Positions 17,970 through 27,571 of a stretch of 64,000 nucleotides of DNA are shown one piece after another; the stretch's first letter is position 1; each line of letters opens with the position of its first letter. Under the pieces are notes generated by a model. That model was given only the letters and a program-made list of their open reading frames with translations. It ran no database searches and had not been told where the DNA came from. The DNA is taken from positions 1,997,437-2,061,436 of the forward strand of contig NZ_KI421504.1 in NCBI RefSeq assembly GCF_000473165.1, given 5' to 3'. The translations under genes and the position numbers were made by a program. This stretch comes from Leisingera aquimarina DSM 24565. Lineage in GTDB: Bacteria > Pseudomonadota > Alphaproteobacteria > Rhodobacterales > Rhodobacteraceae.

Positions 17970-18686
17970 ATGGAACACCCATTGCAAGGCCAGGACCAGA
18001 CGCTGCAGCAGCAGGGCCATAGCGGGTTTGCCGCCGATTGGGGCTCGGATCAGCGGGCCTTCAAGAAGGTCTCCTGGGGCAAGGCGATGATGTGGATCCT
18101 GCTGCTGAGCGATACCTTCGTCTTTGCCTGCTTTCTGGTCGCCTATCTGAACGCCCGCAACTCCACCACCGTGGACTGGCCCAACGCCAGCGAGGTTTTT
18201 GCCCTGCATATCGGCGGTGCAAATCTGCCGCTGATCCTGATCGCCATCATGACCTTTGTGCTGATCTCATCTTCCGGCACCATGGCGATGGCGGTGAATT
18301 GCGCCTACCGCAAGGCGCGCAAGGCCACCGCCGTGCTGATGCTGGCAACCGCCGCGCTGGGCGCGATGTTTGTCGGCATGCAGGCGTTTGAATGGTCCAA
18401 GCTGATCTCCGAGGGCGTGCGCCCCTGGGGCAACCCCTGGGGCGCAGAGCAGTTCGGCGCCAGTTTCTTTATGATCACCGGCTTTCACGGCACTCATGTC
18501 ACCATCGGGGTGATTTTCCTTGTCCTCGTGGCTCTCAAGGTCTGGCGCGGTGACTTCGACCGCGATCAGCGCAGCTGGATGTCGGCGGGCAACGGCGACT
18601 ACGAGGCGGTCGAAATCATGGGGCTTTACTGGCACTTTGTCGACCTGGTCTGGGTCTTCATCTTTGCATTCTTCTATCTGTGGTAG
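17970..18686 (+). CDS. Cytochrome c oxidase subunit III
   Basis: A 238-aa haem-copper oxidase subunit III with about five to six membrane segments. Family marks include GMQAFEWSKLI with the conserved membrane glutamate, ITGFHGTHVTIGV and YWHFVDLVWVFIFAFFYLW at the C-terminus. GAGGAGGGAAACC is its ribosome site. It is the second subunit III relative of the operon, CoxP-like, and stabilises the catalytic subunit and its proton uptake in known oxidases. Confidence 0.9.
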   Translation: MEHPLQGQDQTLQQQGHSGFAADWGSDQRAFKKVSWGKAMMWILLLSDTFVFACFLVAYLNARNSTTVDWPNASEVFALHIGGANLPLILIAIMTFVLISSSGTMAMAVNCAYRKARKATAVLMLATAALGAMFVGMQAFEWSKLISEGVRPWGNPWGAEQFGASFFMITGFHGTHVTIGVIFLVLVALKVWRGDFDRDQRSWMSAGNGDYEAVEIMGLYWHFVDLVWVFIFAFFYLW

Positions 18687-18695
18687 GGGACAGAT

Positions 18696-19067
18696 ATGGC
18701 ACATTCACCACACGCAATGGACACAGAGCAAGGTGTCCATGAAGAGGGGCAGCAGCATCCGATCAAACTCTATTTCGCGGTCTGGATACTGTTGTTCGTG
18801 CTCAGCGCGGCCTCCTACTGGGTCGATTACGCCCAGTTGCAGGGGCTGCTGCGCTGGAGCCTGATCCTGATCTTCATGACGCTGAAGGCGGGGCTGATCA
18901 TCGCGGTGTTCATGCATATGGCCTGGGAACGGCTGGCGCTGATCTATGCGGTTTTGCTGCCGCCCTTGGCGATGATCGGGCTGCTGGCCATTCTGATCAT
19001 TGAATCGGACTACACCGCAGAGACCAGGGTGATCGAATTCGGCCAGGGGGCGGCAGCGGTCGAATAG
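18696..19067 (+). CDS. Cytochrome c oxidase subunit IV family protein
   Basis: A 123-aa protein with a His/Gln-rich N-terminus (about 28 residues) and three hydrophobic segments: VWILLFVLSAASYWVDYA, LILIFMTLKAGLIIAVFMH and LALIYAVLLPPLAMIGLL. This fits the small bacterial subunit IV (COX4_pro-type) found at the end of cox operons. It starts 9 bases after subunit III and is the last gene of the operon. The role is accessory. Confidence 0.82.
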   Translation: MAHSPHAMDTEQGVHEEGQQHPIKLYFAVWILLFVLSAASYWVDYAQLQGLLRWSLILIFMTLKAGLIIAVFMHMAWERLALIYAVLLPPLAMIGLLAILIIESDYTAETRVIEFGQGAAAVE

Positions 19068-19074
19068 ATGCCCC

Positions 19075-19094
19075 GCCTGGCCGACAGGCCAGGC
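19075..19094 (+). terminator. Hairpin after the oxidase operon
   Basis: GCCTGGCC (19075-19082) pairs perfectly with GGCCAGGC (19087-19094) around GACA. No T-run follows at once, so termination is only possible, not certain. Confidence 0.4.
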
Positions 19095-19129
19095 GCTGCC
19101 CTCCGCTTTCTATCTCGAAACCAACAACA

Positions 19130-19160
19130 GAAAAGGCGCCCCGGTTTTCCGGAGCGCCTT
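19130..19160 (-). terminator. Terminator of katG
   Basis: AAGGCGC-C-CCGG and CCGG-A-GCGCCTT pair around TTTT (19133-19160). Read on the reverse strand the stem is followed by TTTTC, 20 bases after the katG stop. It may also stop readthrough from the convergent oxidase operon. Confidence 0.75.
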
Positions 19161-19179
19161 GTTAGCCTTTTAAATTTGC

Positions 19180-21441
<2,262 letters not shown>

Positions 21442-21589
21442 TCAGTCCAGCAGCGCAGGCGCCGCCTGAAAATGCATTTGGGGCAAAGACTGCTGTTGCC
21501 GGGATTCCCTGTCGTCCTGCAGAGGAGGCTAGCAGGGAAACTCCATTGGATTAAGTTGCATTTATTCATCGCAGTGATAATGAAAAACT

Positions 21590-22507
21590 ATGACAAACGT
21601 GACACTCCGCCAGATGCGCTATTTTGAGGCGCTGGCCCAGCACCGCCATTTCGGCCGCGCGGCAGGTGCCTGTGCAGTGTCGCAGCCCGCTTTGTCGGTT
21701 CAGATCAAGGAATTGGAGGAAGCGCTGGGGGTGCAGCTGGTCGAGCGCAGCGCCCGCCAAGTGCGGCTCACCAGTCTTGGCGAGGACCTGGCACTGCGCG
21801 TGCGCGGCATCCTGCGCTCGGTGGATGAGCTGGGTGAACTGGCGCGCGCTTCCCGTGAGGGCCTGGCGGGGCGGCTGCGGATCGGAGTGATTCCCACCAT
21901 CGCGCCATACCTGCTGCCGTCCATCGTGGGGAATCTGACCCGGCAGTACCCCGAGGCGGACATCCGTGTGCGCGAAACCGTGACCCCAAGGCTGCTGGAA
22001 GAACTGGGAGAGGGGCGGCTGGACACCGCGATTGTGGCGCTGCCGGTCTCCGAGCCCGCCTTTGAGGAAGTTGCGCTGTTCGAGGAGGACTTTGTGTTGG
22101 TGCGTCCCGGCGAGGACACCGGAAAGCCGGTTCCTGGTCCCGATGGCCTGCGCGAAATGCGTCTGTTGCTGCTGGAGGAGGGGCATTGCTTCCGCGATCA
22201 GGCGCTATCGTTCTGCAACATGCAGTCGGCGGCTCCGCGCGAGCTGCTGGATGGCAGCTCGCTGTCGACCCTGGTGCAGATGGTCAGCGCCGGAATCGGC
22301 GTCACGCTGATTCCCGAAATGGCCGTCCCGGTCGAGACCCGCTCGGCTGTTGTCTCGGTTTCGCGGTTCCGGGATCCTCAGCCGGCCCGCACAATTGGCA
22401 TGATCTGGCGCCGCAGCAACCCGCTCGCGCGGCAGCTTCTGCAGGTGGCAGAGGTGGTGCGGCAGGCTGCACAGGCTTTGCGCTCAAGTTATAGTCCGCT
22501 GAATTGA
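21590..22507 (+). CDS. oxyR: Hydrogen peroxide-sensing LysR regulator OxyR
   Basis: A 305-aa LysR regulator with the two redox cysteines of OxyR, C200 and C209 in LLLEEGHCFRDQALSFC, which form a disulfide on peroxide exposure in known homologues. The HTH is at residues 5-62 (LRQMRYFEALAQHRHFGRAA). It is divergent from katG, which it surely controls. No textbook ATAG-N7-CTAT set was clear by eye in the 208-base gap, but AT-rich sequence lies at 21545-21585 just before the start. Confidence 0.95.
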   Translation: MTNVTLRQMRYFEALAQHRHFGRAAGACAVSQPALSVQIKELEEALGVQLVERSARQVRLTSLGEDLALRVRGILRSVDELGELARASREGLAGRLRIGVIPTIAPYLLPSIVGNLTRQYPEADIRVRETVTPRLLEELGEGRLDTAIVALPVSEPAFEEVALFEEDFVLVRPGEDTGKPVPGPDGLREMRLLLLEEGHCFRDQALSFCNMQSAAPRELLDGSSLSTLVQMVSAGIGVTLIPEMAVPVETRSAVVSVSRFRDPQPARTIGMIWRRSNPLARQLLQVAEVVRQAAQALRSSYSPLN

Positions 22508-22707
22508 AACGGCTTTGTTGTGCGTTTGCGGACAATAATCTGCGCTGTTTCCCAGCGATTGAGTGCTGCCAAAGCCGCTGCAACCGCATGAGGAATGATG
22601 CGTAAAGGGCACGCTCACAACCATTTTACGGCCCTGCGGTTTCAGGCCTGAAAGTGCGTTGTTAAGCTTTCGTTAATAAAAACGAATTTAGGCAGGCATA
22701 CAGGCAG

Positions 22708-23769
22708 ATGAAAACGGGCTTTCGTGGCACGTTTGTTGTTTCCTGGTCGCAAACCGAGATTGACGGCCTTCCGGCCGCACCGGTTGACGCTCTTGATGTA
22801 GGGGCGGCTTGGGCTTGGCATGGCGATGCTGTGCGGGTGGACGGGCCGGCAGAGCTGTTGCGGCTGGATATGGCAAATGGCGAGGCAGATTTGCGCCGCC
22901 GGGCAGCACGGTCGGTGCGCCGGCTGGTCGGTGCAGCGGTTCAGAACCGGACCGATGTCGATGCGGTCGAGGTGGACGAACCGCTGATGGACAGCAGCTT
23001 TGTCGTGACCAACGGCGTGCAAAGTTTCACTGTTACCCTGATCGAAGTCGGGCCGGGCCAGCGCCCGCTCTTGATGTTCGTCGATGAACTCCCGCCGCGC
23101 GGTGCTGATCTTTGGGTCGTGCATCATTCGCTGAGCACGGCCGGTGCGGATCGTCCGCAAGGCGAGACCGGGGTGATCTGCTTTACGCCGGGCACTTTGA
23201 TCGCAACGCCCGGAGGCCCGAAACGGGTCGAGCAGCTGCGCGAGGGCGAAAAGGTGCAGACCCGCGACAACGGTGCTCAGGAAATCCTCTGGATCGGGTC
23301 CCGCCGGATCAGCGGCGCGCGGCTGTTTGTGATGCCGCGGCTGCGGCCGATCCGCATCCACGCCGGGGCCTTGGGTATCGACCGGCCGGAGCAGGAGCTG
23401 CTGGTCTCCCCCGATCACCGGATGCTGTTGCGCGGCGACCGGGTGCGGGCGCTGTTCAATACGCCCGAAGTGCTGGTCGCCGCCGGCGATCTGGTCAACG
23501 GCCGCACCATTCTGCCCGACGCCTCGGTGCGGCAGGCGACCTATATCCATATCATGCTGGCAAACCACCAGGTGCTTTGGGCCAATGGGGTCGAGACCGA
23601 AAGCTTTCACCCCTCTAATGCGTCGTTGACGGCGCTCAGCGACTGTGACCGGGTACGGTTGTTCCATCTGCAGCCTGAGTTGGAGCGCAACCCGCTGGCC
23701 TATGGCGCTTATGCCCGCCGCAATCTGAGCGCGTCCGAGGCTGCGATTCTGGGCCACGAGGCGGCCTGA
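22708..23769 (+). CDS. Hint-domain protein
   Basis: A 353-aa protein with a Hint (hedgehog/intein) module at about residues 155-310. It begins ICFTPGTLIATPGGPKRVEQ with C158 as the expected nucleophile, then the ELLVSPDHRMLL block and ANGVETESFHPS. Such Hint_2 proteins are common in Rhodobacteraceae, often as single-domain orphans or tails of calcium-binding repeat proteins. The N-terminal 150 residues (VSWSQTEIDGLPAAPVD) match no domain I know. No signal peptide is seen. Self-cleavage is possible but not shown. It stands alone, with 200-base gaps on both sides. Confidence 0.83.
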   Translation: MKTGFRGTFVVSWSQTEIDGLPAAPVDALDVGAAWAWHGDAVRVDGPAELLRLDMANGEADLRRRAARSVRRLVGAAVQNRTDVDAVEVDEPLMDSSFVVTNGVQSFTVTLIEVGPGQRPLLMFVDELPPRGADLWVVHHSLSTAGADRPQGETGVICFTPGTLIATPGGPKRVEQLREGEKVQTRDNGAQEILWIGSRRISGARLFVMPRLRPIRIHAGALGIDRPEQELLVSPDHRMLLRGDRVRALFNTPEVLVAAGDLVNGRTILPDASVRQATYIHIMLANHQVLWANGVETESFHPSNASLTALSDCDRVRLFHLQPELERNPLAYGAYARRNLSASEAAILGHEAA

Positions 23770-23865
23770 GCCTTTACGCATACTAGGCAGAACGCTTTTT
23801 CAGGTCCGGTCTGGGCTGCGCGTGCAAGGTTTCAAGCCGAACGCGCCGAAGCCGTGTTGACTCTG

Positions 23866-23876
23866 CCCCCCCCCCC
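23866..23876 (+). repeat. Poly-C tract, 11 bases
   Basis: A run of eleven C residues lies 110 bases before the rpsD start, in the leader or promoter region. Long homopolymers can slip in replication or sequencing, so the length may vary between isolates or be an assembly artefact. Confidence 0.8.
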
Positions 23877-23985
23877 TGTATAAGCGCGGCTTCATTGGTG
23901 TTGGTGGCCCCCGCAAGGGGTTCCCTGTCATGCCGCGAGGCAAGAGGACAACGCCCTTCGAAACCATAAACGAAGGAGATCAGCC

Positions 23986-24606
23986 GTGACCAAACGCACG
24001 TCTGCCAAGTACAAAATCGACCGCCGCATGGGCGAAAACATCTGGGGCCGTCCGAAGTCTCCGGTCAACCGCCGCGATTACGGCCCGGGCCAGCACGGCC
24101 AGCGCCGCAAGGGTAAACTGTCCGACTTCGGCATCCAGCTGCGCGCCAAGCAGAAGCTGAAGGGCTACTACGGCGACCTGACCGAAAAGCAGTTCCGCCG
24201 CATCTACGGCGAAGCTGTGCGTGTGAACGGCGACACCGGTGAAAATCTGATCGGCCTGCTCGAGCGCCGCCTCGACGCCGTTGTCTACCGTGCCAAGTTT
24301 GTTGCGACCGTTTTTGCGGCCCGCCAGTTCGTGAACCACGGCCACGTGACCGTGAACGGCAAGCGCGTCAACATCCCCTCCTACCGCGTGAAAGAGGGCG
24401 ACGTGATCGAAGTCCGCGACAAGTCCAAGCAGATGGTTGCTGTTCTGGAAGCCACCCAGCTGGCCGAGCGCGACGTTCCTGATTACATCGAAGCCGACCA
24501 CTCCAAGCTGAAGGCAACCTTCGTGCGCACCCCTGGCCTGGGCGACGTGCCGTACCCGGTTCTGATGGAACCGAATCTGGTTGTGGAATTCTACGCCAAG
24601 AACTAA
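23986..24606 (+). CDS. rpsD: 30S ribosomal protein S4
   Basis: A 206-aa primary 16S rRNA-binding protein of the small ribosomal subunit. The S4 domain lies at about residues 95-160 ([21 protein letters not shown], then [15 protein letters not shown]). The length and the N-terminal [20 protein letters not shown] are typical of alphaproteobacteria. The start is GTG after GAAGGAG. It is a single gene here, as in many Rhodobacteraceae, with its own terminator. Confidence 0.98.
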   Translation: MTKRTSAKYKIDRRMGENIWGRPKSPVNRRDYGPGQHGQRRKGKLSDFGIQLRAKQKLKGYYGDLTEKQFRRIYGEAVRVNGDTGENLIGLLERRLDAVVYRAKFVATVFAARQFVNHGHVTVNGKRVNIPSYRVKEGDVIEVRDKSKQMVAVLEATQLAERDVPDYIEADHSKLKATFVRTPGLGDVPYPVLMEPNLVVEFYAKN

Positions 24607-24636
24607 GCCTGCTGCCGTCACGGCGCATGGCGAAAG

Positions 24637-24662
24637 GGCTGTCCTGCGGGGCAGCCTTTTTT
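24637..24662 (+). terminator. Terminator of rpsD
   Basis: GGCTG-T-CC and GG-G-CAGCC pair around TGCG and are followed by six T residues. Confidence 0.9.
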
Positions 24663-24756
24663 CGTTTCCTGCAATGCTGTGCCCACATTGGTAAAACCCA
24701 GTAGCCCTGCGCGCCGCCTGCCACTATCCTGCCTGTAAAACGACAGGGAGTAAGTG

Positions 24757-25326
24757 ATGAAAACCTATCTGAAGGCCGCCGCCGCCATTGCAGTATTGAC
24801 CGCCGCCTCCGCAGGCGCCGCGCCGCTTAAACTGGCTCCGGCAGATCCGCAGCCCTCCGGCGTCAAGCCGGGGCTGTCTGTGGTTTATGCCTATCCGCAT
24901 GATGTGAAGTCTCTGGTTGAGGCCTCCTCGGCGCTGAAGATCTCCAGCGAGCCGGGCCAACCCATCGAGGGCCTGGATAACCGCGACACGGAGGAGGGGC
25001 AGAACACGCTCACTTCCAAACGGGCGCTGAACGTTGTGGCTCGGATCACCGGCTATGTGAAGATTGACCAGCCCGGCATCCACAATATCGACTTCCTCAC
25101 CAATGACGGGCTGCGCGCCAGGGTCGGCGGCCAGGTGGTGGGTGAATACGACGGCCGGCAGTCCTGCGACAGCACCATCCTGACAGAAGTAGAGGTGCCG
25201 TCTGCGGGCTGGTATCCGGTCGACATCCTTTACTTTCAGCGCCTCGGCACCGCCTGCCTGCACATGCGCATGGGTCCGGACGGCAAGCGCCCAAAATGGA
25301 TGAAAGACAGCGCCTTCGGGCATTAA
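24757..25326 (+). CDS. Exported protein with PA14-like C-terminal domain
   Basis: A 189-aa protein with a signal peptide (KTYLKAAAAIAVLTAASAGAA, cleavage about residue 22). The C-terminal half reads GYVKIDQPGIHNIDFLTNDG, RARVGGQVVGEYDG and GWYPVDILYFQR. This strand pattern resembles PA14 carbohydrate-binding-like beta-barrels. Two cysteines near residues 140 and 172 may form a disulfide. CAGGGAG precedes ATG 24757. It stands alone after rpsD. A periplasmic or surface binding role is a guess. Confidence 0.68.
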   Translation: MKTYLKAAAAIAVLTAASAGAAPLKLAPADPQPSGVKPGLSVVYAYPHDVKSLVEASSALKISSEPGQPIEGLDNRDTEEGQNTLTSKRALNVVARITGYVKIDQPGIHNIDFLTNDGLRARVGGQVVGEYDGRQSCDSTILTEVEVPSAGWYPVDILYFQRLGTACLHMRMGPDGKRPKWMKDSAFGH

Positions 25327-25334
25327 ACGACCGC

Positions 25335-25398
25335 AGCTTCTTTCTGGTTGAAAATACTCCGGGGAAGCCCGCAGGGCTGGGGGCGGCGCCCCCTTTTA
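25335..25398 (+). repeat. Intergenic repeat element with terminator-like end (copy 1)
   Basis: The stretch beginning GCTTCTTTCTGGTTGAAAAT at 25335 is closely repeated at 63126 in this window. It ends in GGGGGC-GGC-GCCCCC (25379-25393) followed by TTTT, between the convergent PA14-like and lrp genes. It may act as a shared terminator. Confidence 0.6.
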
Positions 25399-25408
25399 AC
25401 CCGTTCTC

Positions 25409-25870
25409 CTACAACGGCAGCGGACGTCCCTCGGCGATGGCCTCCATCGCGAAATAGGAGGTTACGCTGTCCAGCTCGACACCTGAAATCAACCGCTGAT
25501 ACACCTTGTCATAGCTGGCCATATCCTCGGTTACCACTTTCAGCTGATAATCGTAATCGCCGCCGATGCGGTGGAAATCCACCACCTCGGGAATGGTCAG
25601 CACATGGCGGCGGAATTTTTGCAGCCAGTCTGCTGAATGATGCCTTGTGCGTAGCAGCACAAAAACCACCAGATCCAGGCCCAGCTGCTTGCGGTCCAGC
25701 CGCGCGGTCGAGCCCTTGAGCAGCCCGCTGTCGTTCAACGCCTTCAGCCGCCGCCAGCAGGCGTTCTGCGACAGCCCCACCTGATCGGCCAGCTCCCGTT
25801 GCGACAAGCTGGCATCCTGCTGCAGCGCACGCAAAATGTTTCTGTCAATTTGATCGGCGATTTTGCTCAT
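25409..25870 (-). CDS. Lrp/AsnC family transcriptional regulator
   Basis: A 153-aa feast/famine regulator. The HTH is at residues about 4-60 (ADQIDRNILRALQQDASLSQ, then LADQVGLSQNACWRRLKAL), followed by the RAM ligand domain (DLVVFVLLRTRHHSADW, then IGGDYDYQLKVVTEDM). It is divergent from the class V aminotransferase (105-base gap), its likely target. The effector is probably an amino acid, as is usual for the family. Confidence 0.92.
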   Translation of the reverse strand: MSKIADQIDRNILRALQQDASLSQRELADQVGLSQNACWRRLKALNDSGLLKGSTARLDRKQLGLDLVVFVLLRTRHHSADWLQKFRRHVLTIPEVVDFHRIGGDYDYQLKVVTEDMASYDKVYQRLISGVELDSVTSYFAMEAIAEGRPLPL

Positions 25871-25975
25871 CTATGGATCATATGACACAAAGAAAGCGTA
25901 ATCCACTCAAGAAATGATAAAGAAAACGCGACAAATTCCGTTCATGCTGACTTTAGCAGATCACGGAGGCGCGAT

Positions 25976-27400
25976 ATGACCCTGGCAGCATTCAAAAACA
26001 CAATCCGGCAGGCGGCTCAAAGCGGCGCCTTGGGCCGCAGCGTGATCGGCGACGGGGTGATGATTCCGGGCCTCGATGGCGAGGTGCCGCTGGTCTATGC
26101 CGATTACGTTGCCTCCGGCCGGGCGCTGCGACAGGTCGAGGATTTCGTGGCAGTCCAGGTGCTGCCTTTCTATGCCAACTCCCATACCGAGGCCTCCTAT
26201 TGCGGCACGCAGATGACCCGCCTGCGCCGCGAGGCACGAGCTGAGATCGCCCGCATGACCGGCGCCACTGGCGATGATGCGGTGATTTTCACCGGATCGG
26301 GCGCCACCGCGGGTCTCAACCGGCTGGTCAGCCTTTTTGGCGTGAACGAGGCTGTCCGGCCGGTTGTTTTCATTGGCCCTTATGAACATCACTCCAACAT
26401 CCTTCCCTGGCGCGAAAGCAAGGCGGTGGTGGTGGAAATCCCCGAGGCCGCCGAGGGCGGGGCGGATCTGGCGGTTCTGGAGCTTGCCCTGAAGCAGCAC
26501 GCCGACAGTGACCTGAAGATCGGCAGTTTTTCGGCGGCCTCTAACGTCACCGGCATCCTGACCGATCCTGATCCCATCAGTTGCCTGCTGCATGAACACG
26601 GTGCGCTGGCGGTCTGGGACTATGCCGGCGGCGGCCCGTACCTGCCGATAGACATGGGTAGCAACGGGGCAGAGCGCAAGGATGCCGTCGTGGTCTCGCC
26701 GCACAAGTTTCCGGGCGGTCCCGGTGCCTCGGGTGTGCTGGTGGTCAACACAGGCGCGGTACGCCGCAGTTGCCCGTCCTGGCCGGGCGGGGGGACAGTC
26801 AGCTTTGTGTCCCCCTGGCAGCATGAATACAGCCTGGACCTGGCGACCCGCGAAGAAGCCGGCACGCCGAATGTGATCGGCGACATCCGCGCAGCGCTGG
26901 CATTTCTAGTGAAGGAGGCGGTCGGCCAAGATCAGATCGAAGCCCGTGAAGCCAAGTTTGCAGGCATGGCCTGGGCGGGCTGGTCGTCCAATCCGCGGCT
27001 GCAGATCCTTGGCCATCGCGACGCGCACCGGCTACCGATCTTCTCCTTCCTGGTCTCGGACGGGGCGGGCAATCCGGTCCATCAGCAGCTGTTCACCCGG
27101 ATGCTGAGCGATGTCTACGGCATCCAGGCCCGCGGCGGCTGCGCCTGTGCGGGACCCTATGCGCACCGGCTGCTGGGCATTGGTCAGCCTGAGTCGGAAA
27201 GGCTGTTTGCCGACCTGCAGGCAGGCGAGGAAATGAAGAAACCCGGCTGGGTCCGGCTCAACTTCTCATACCTGATGGAAGAGGAACGCGCGCGATACAT
27301 CATTGATTGCGTCAACGATCTGACCCAAAGGGCAGGGGAGCTTGCGGCCCGTTACAATGTCGATCCGGAAACCGCGCGGTTCAAGGCGCTGGTTGCATAG
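25976..27400 (+). CDS. Class V aminotransferase (cysteine desulfurase-like fold)
   Basis: A 474-aa PLP enzyme of aminotransferase class V. The PLP lysine is in VVVSPHKFPGGPGASGVLVV (about residue 241), the pyridine-binding Asp in WDYAGGGPYLPID, and YVASGRALRQVEDF plus NSHTEASYCG form the N-terminal substrate region. A loop RGGCACAGPYAHRLL (about 384-398) sits where cysteine desulfurases keep their reactive Cys. It is longer than SufS/IscS (about 400 aa) and has no suf genes nearby. Its divergent Lrp partner suggests amino-acid catabolism. The substrate is unknown. Confidence 0.82.
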   Translation: MTLAAFKNTIRQAAQSGALGRSVIGDGVMIPGLDGEVPLVYADYVASGRALRQVEDFVAVQVLPFYANSHTEASYCGTQMTRLRREARAEIARMTGATGDDAVIFTGSGATAGLNRLVSLFGVNEAVRPVVFIGPYEHHSNILPWRESKAVVVEIPEAAEGGADLAVLELALKQHADSDLKIGSFSAASNVTGILTDPDPISCLLHEHGALAVWDYAGGGPYLPIDMGSNGAERKDAVVVSPHKFPGGPGASGVLVVNTGAVRRSCPSWPGGGTVSFVSPWQHEYSLDLATREEAGTPNVIGDIRAALAFLVKEAVGQDQIEAREAKFAGMAWAGWSSNPRLQILGHRDAHRLPIFSFLVSDGAGNPVHQQLFTRMLSDVYGIQARGGCACAGPYAHRLLGIGQPESERLFADLQAGEEMKKPGWVRLNFSYLMEEERARYIIDCVNDLTQRAGELAARYNVDPETARFKALVA

Positions 27401-27446
27401 GAACAAACGGGCGGGGTGCTTTCCCGGGGCTAGGAAACACCTCACA

Positions 27447-27510
27447 TACACGTGACATGTAGGTATCGAATCCCTGTATTTAAAGGGGGAATATGCCGGT
27501 CAAATCCCCC
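27447..27510. promoter_or_regulatory. Dyad and hairpin upstream of the peptidoglycan-binding-like gene
   Basis: TACA (27447-27450) and TGTA (27458-27461) flank a CGTGACA core. GGGGGA (27485-27490) can pair with TCCCCC (27505-27510) in the leader. Both lie in the gap before ATG 27572 and may be regulatory; neither matches a known class. Confidence 0.35.
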
Positions 27511-27571
27511 GCGACAGCGCGAACGGGTGCGTGGCACGCTTTAACAGTATTTTATTGATTGGAGCACTGTT

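Noticed and set aside
27465-27480. tRNA-like TATCGAATCCC phrase
   Set aside because: No acceptor, D or anticodon arms can be folded around it.
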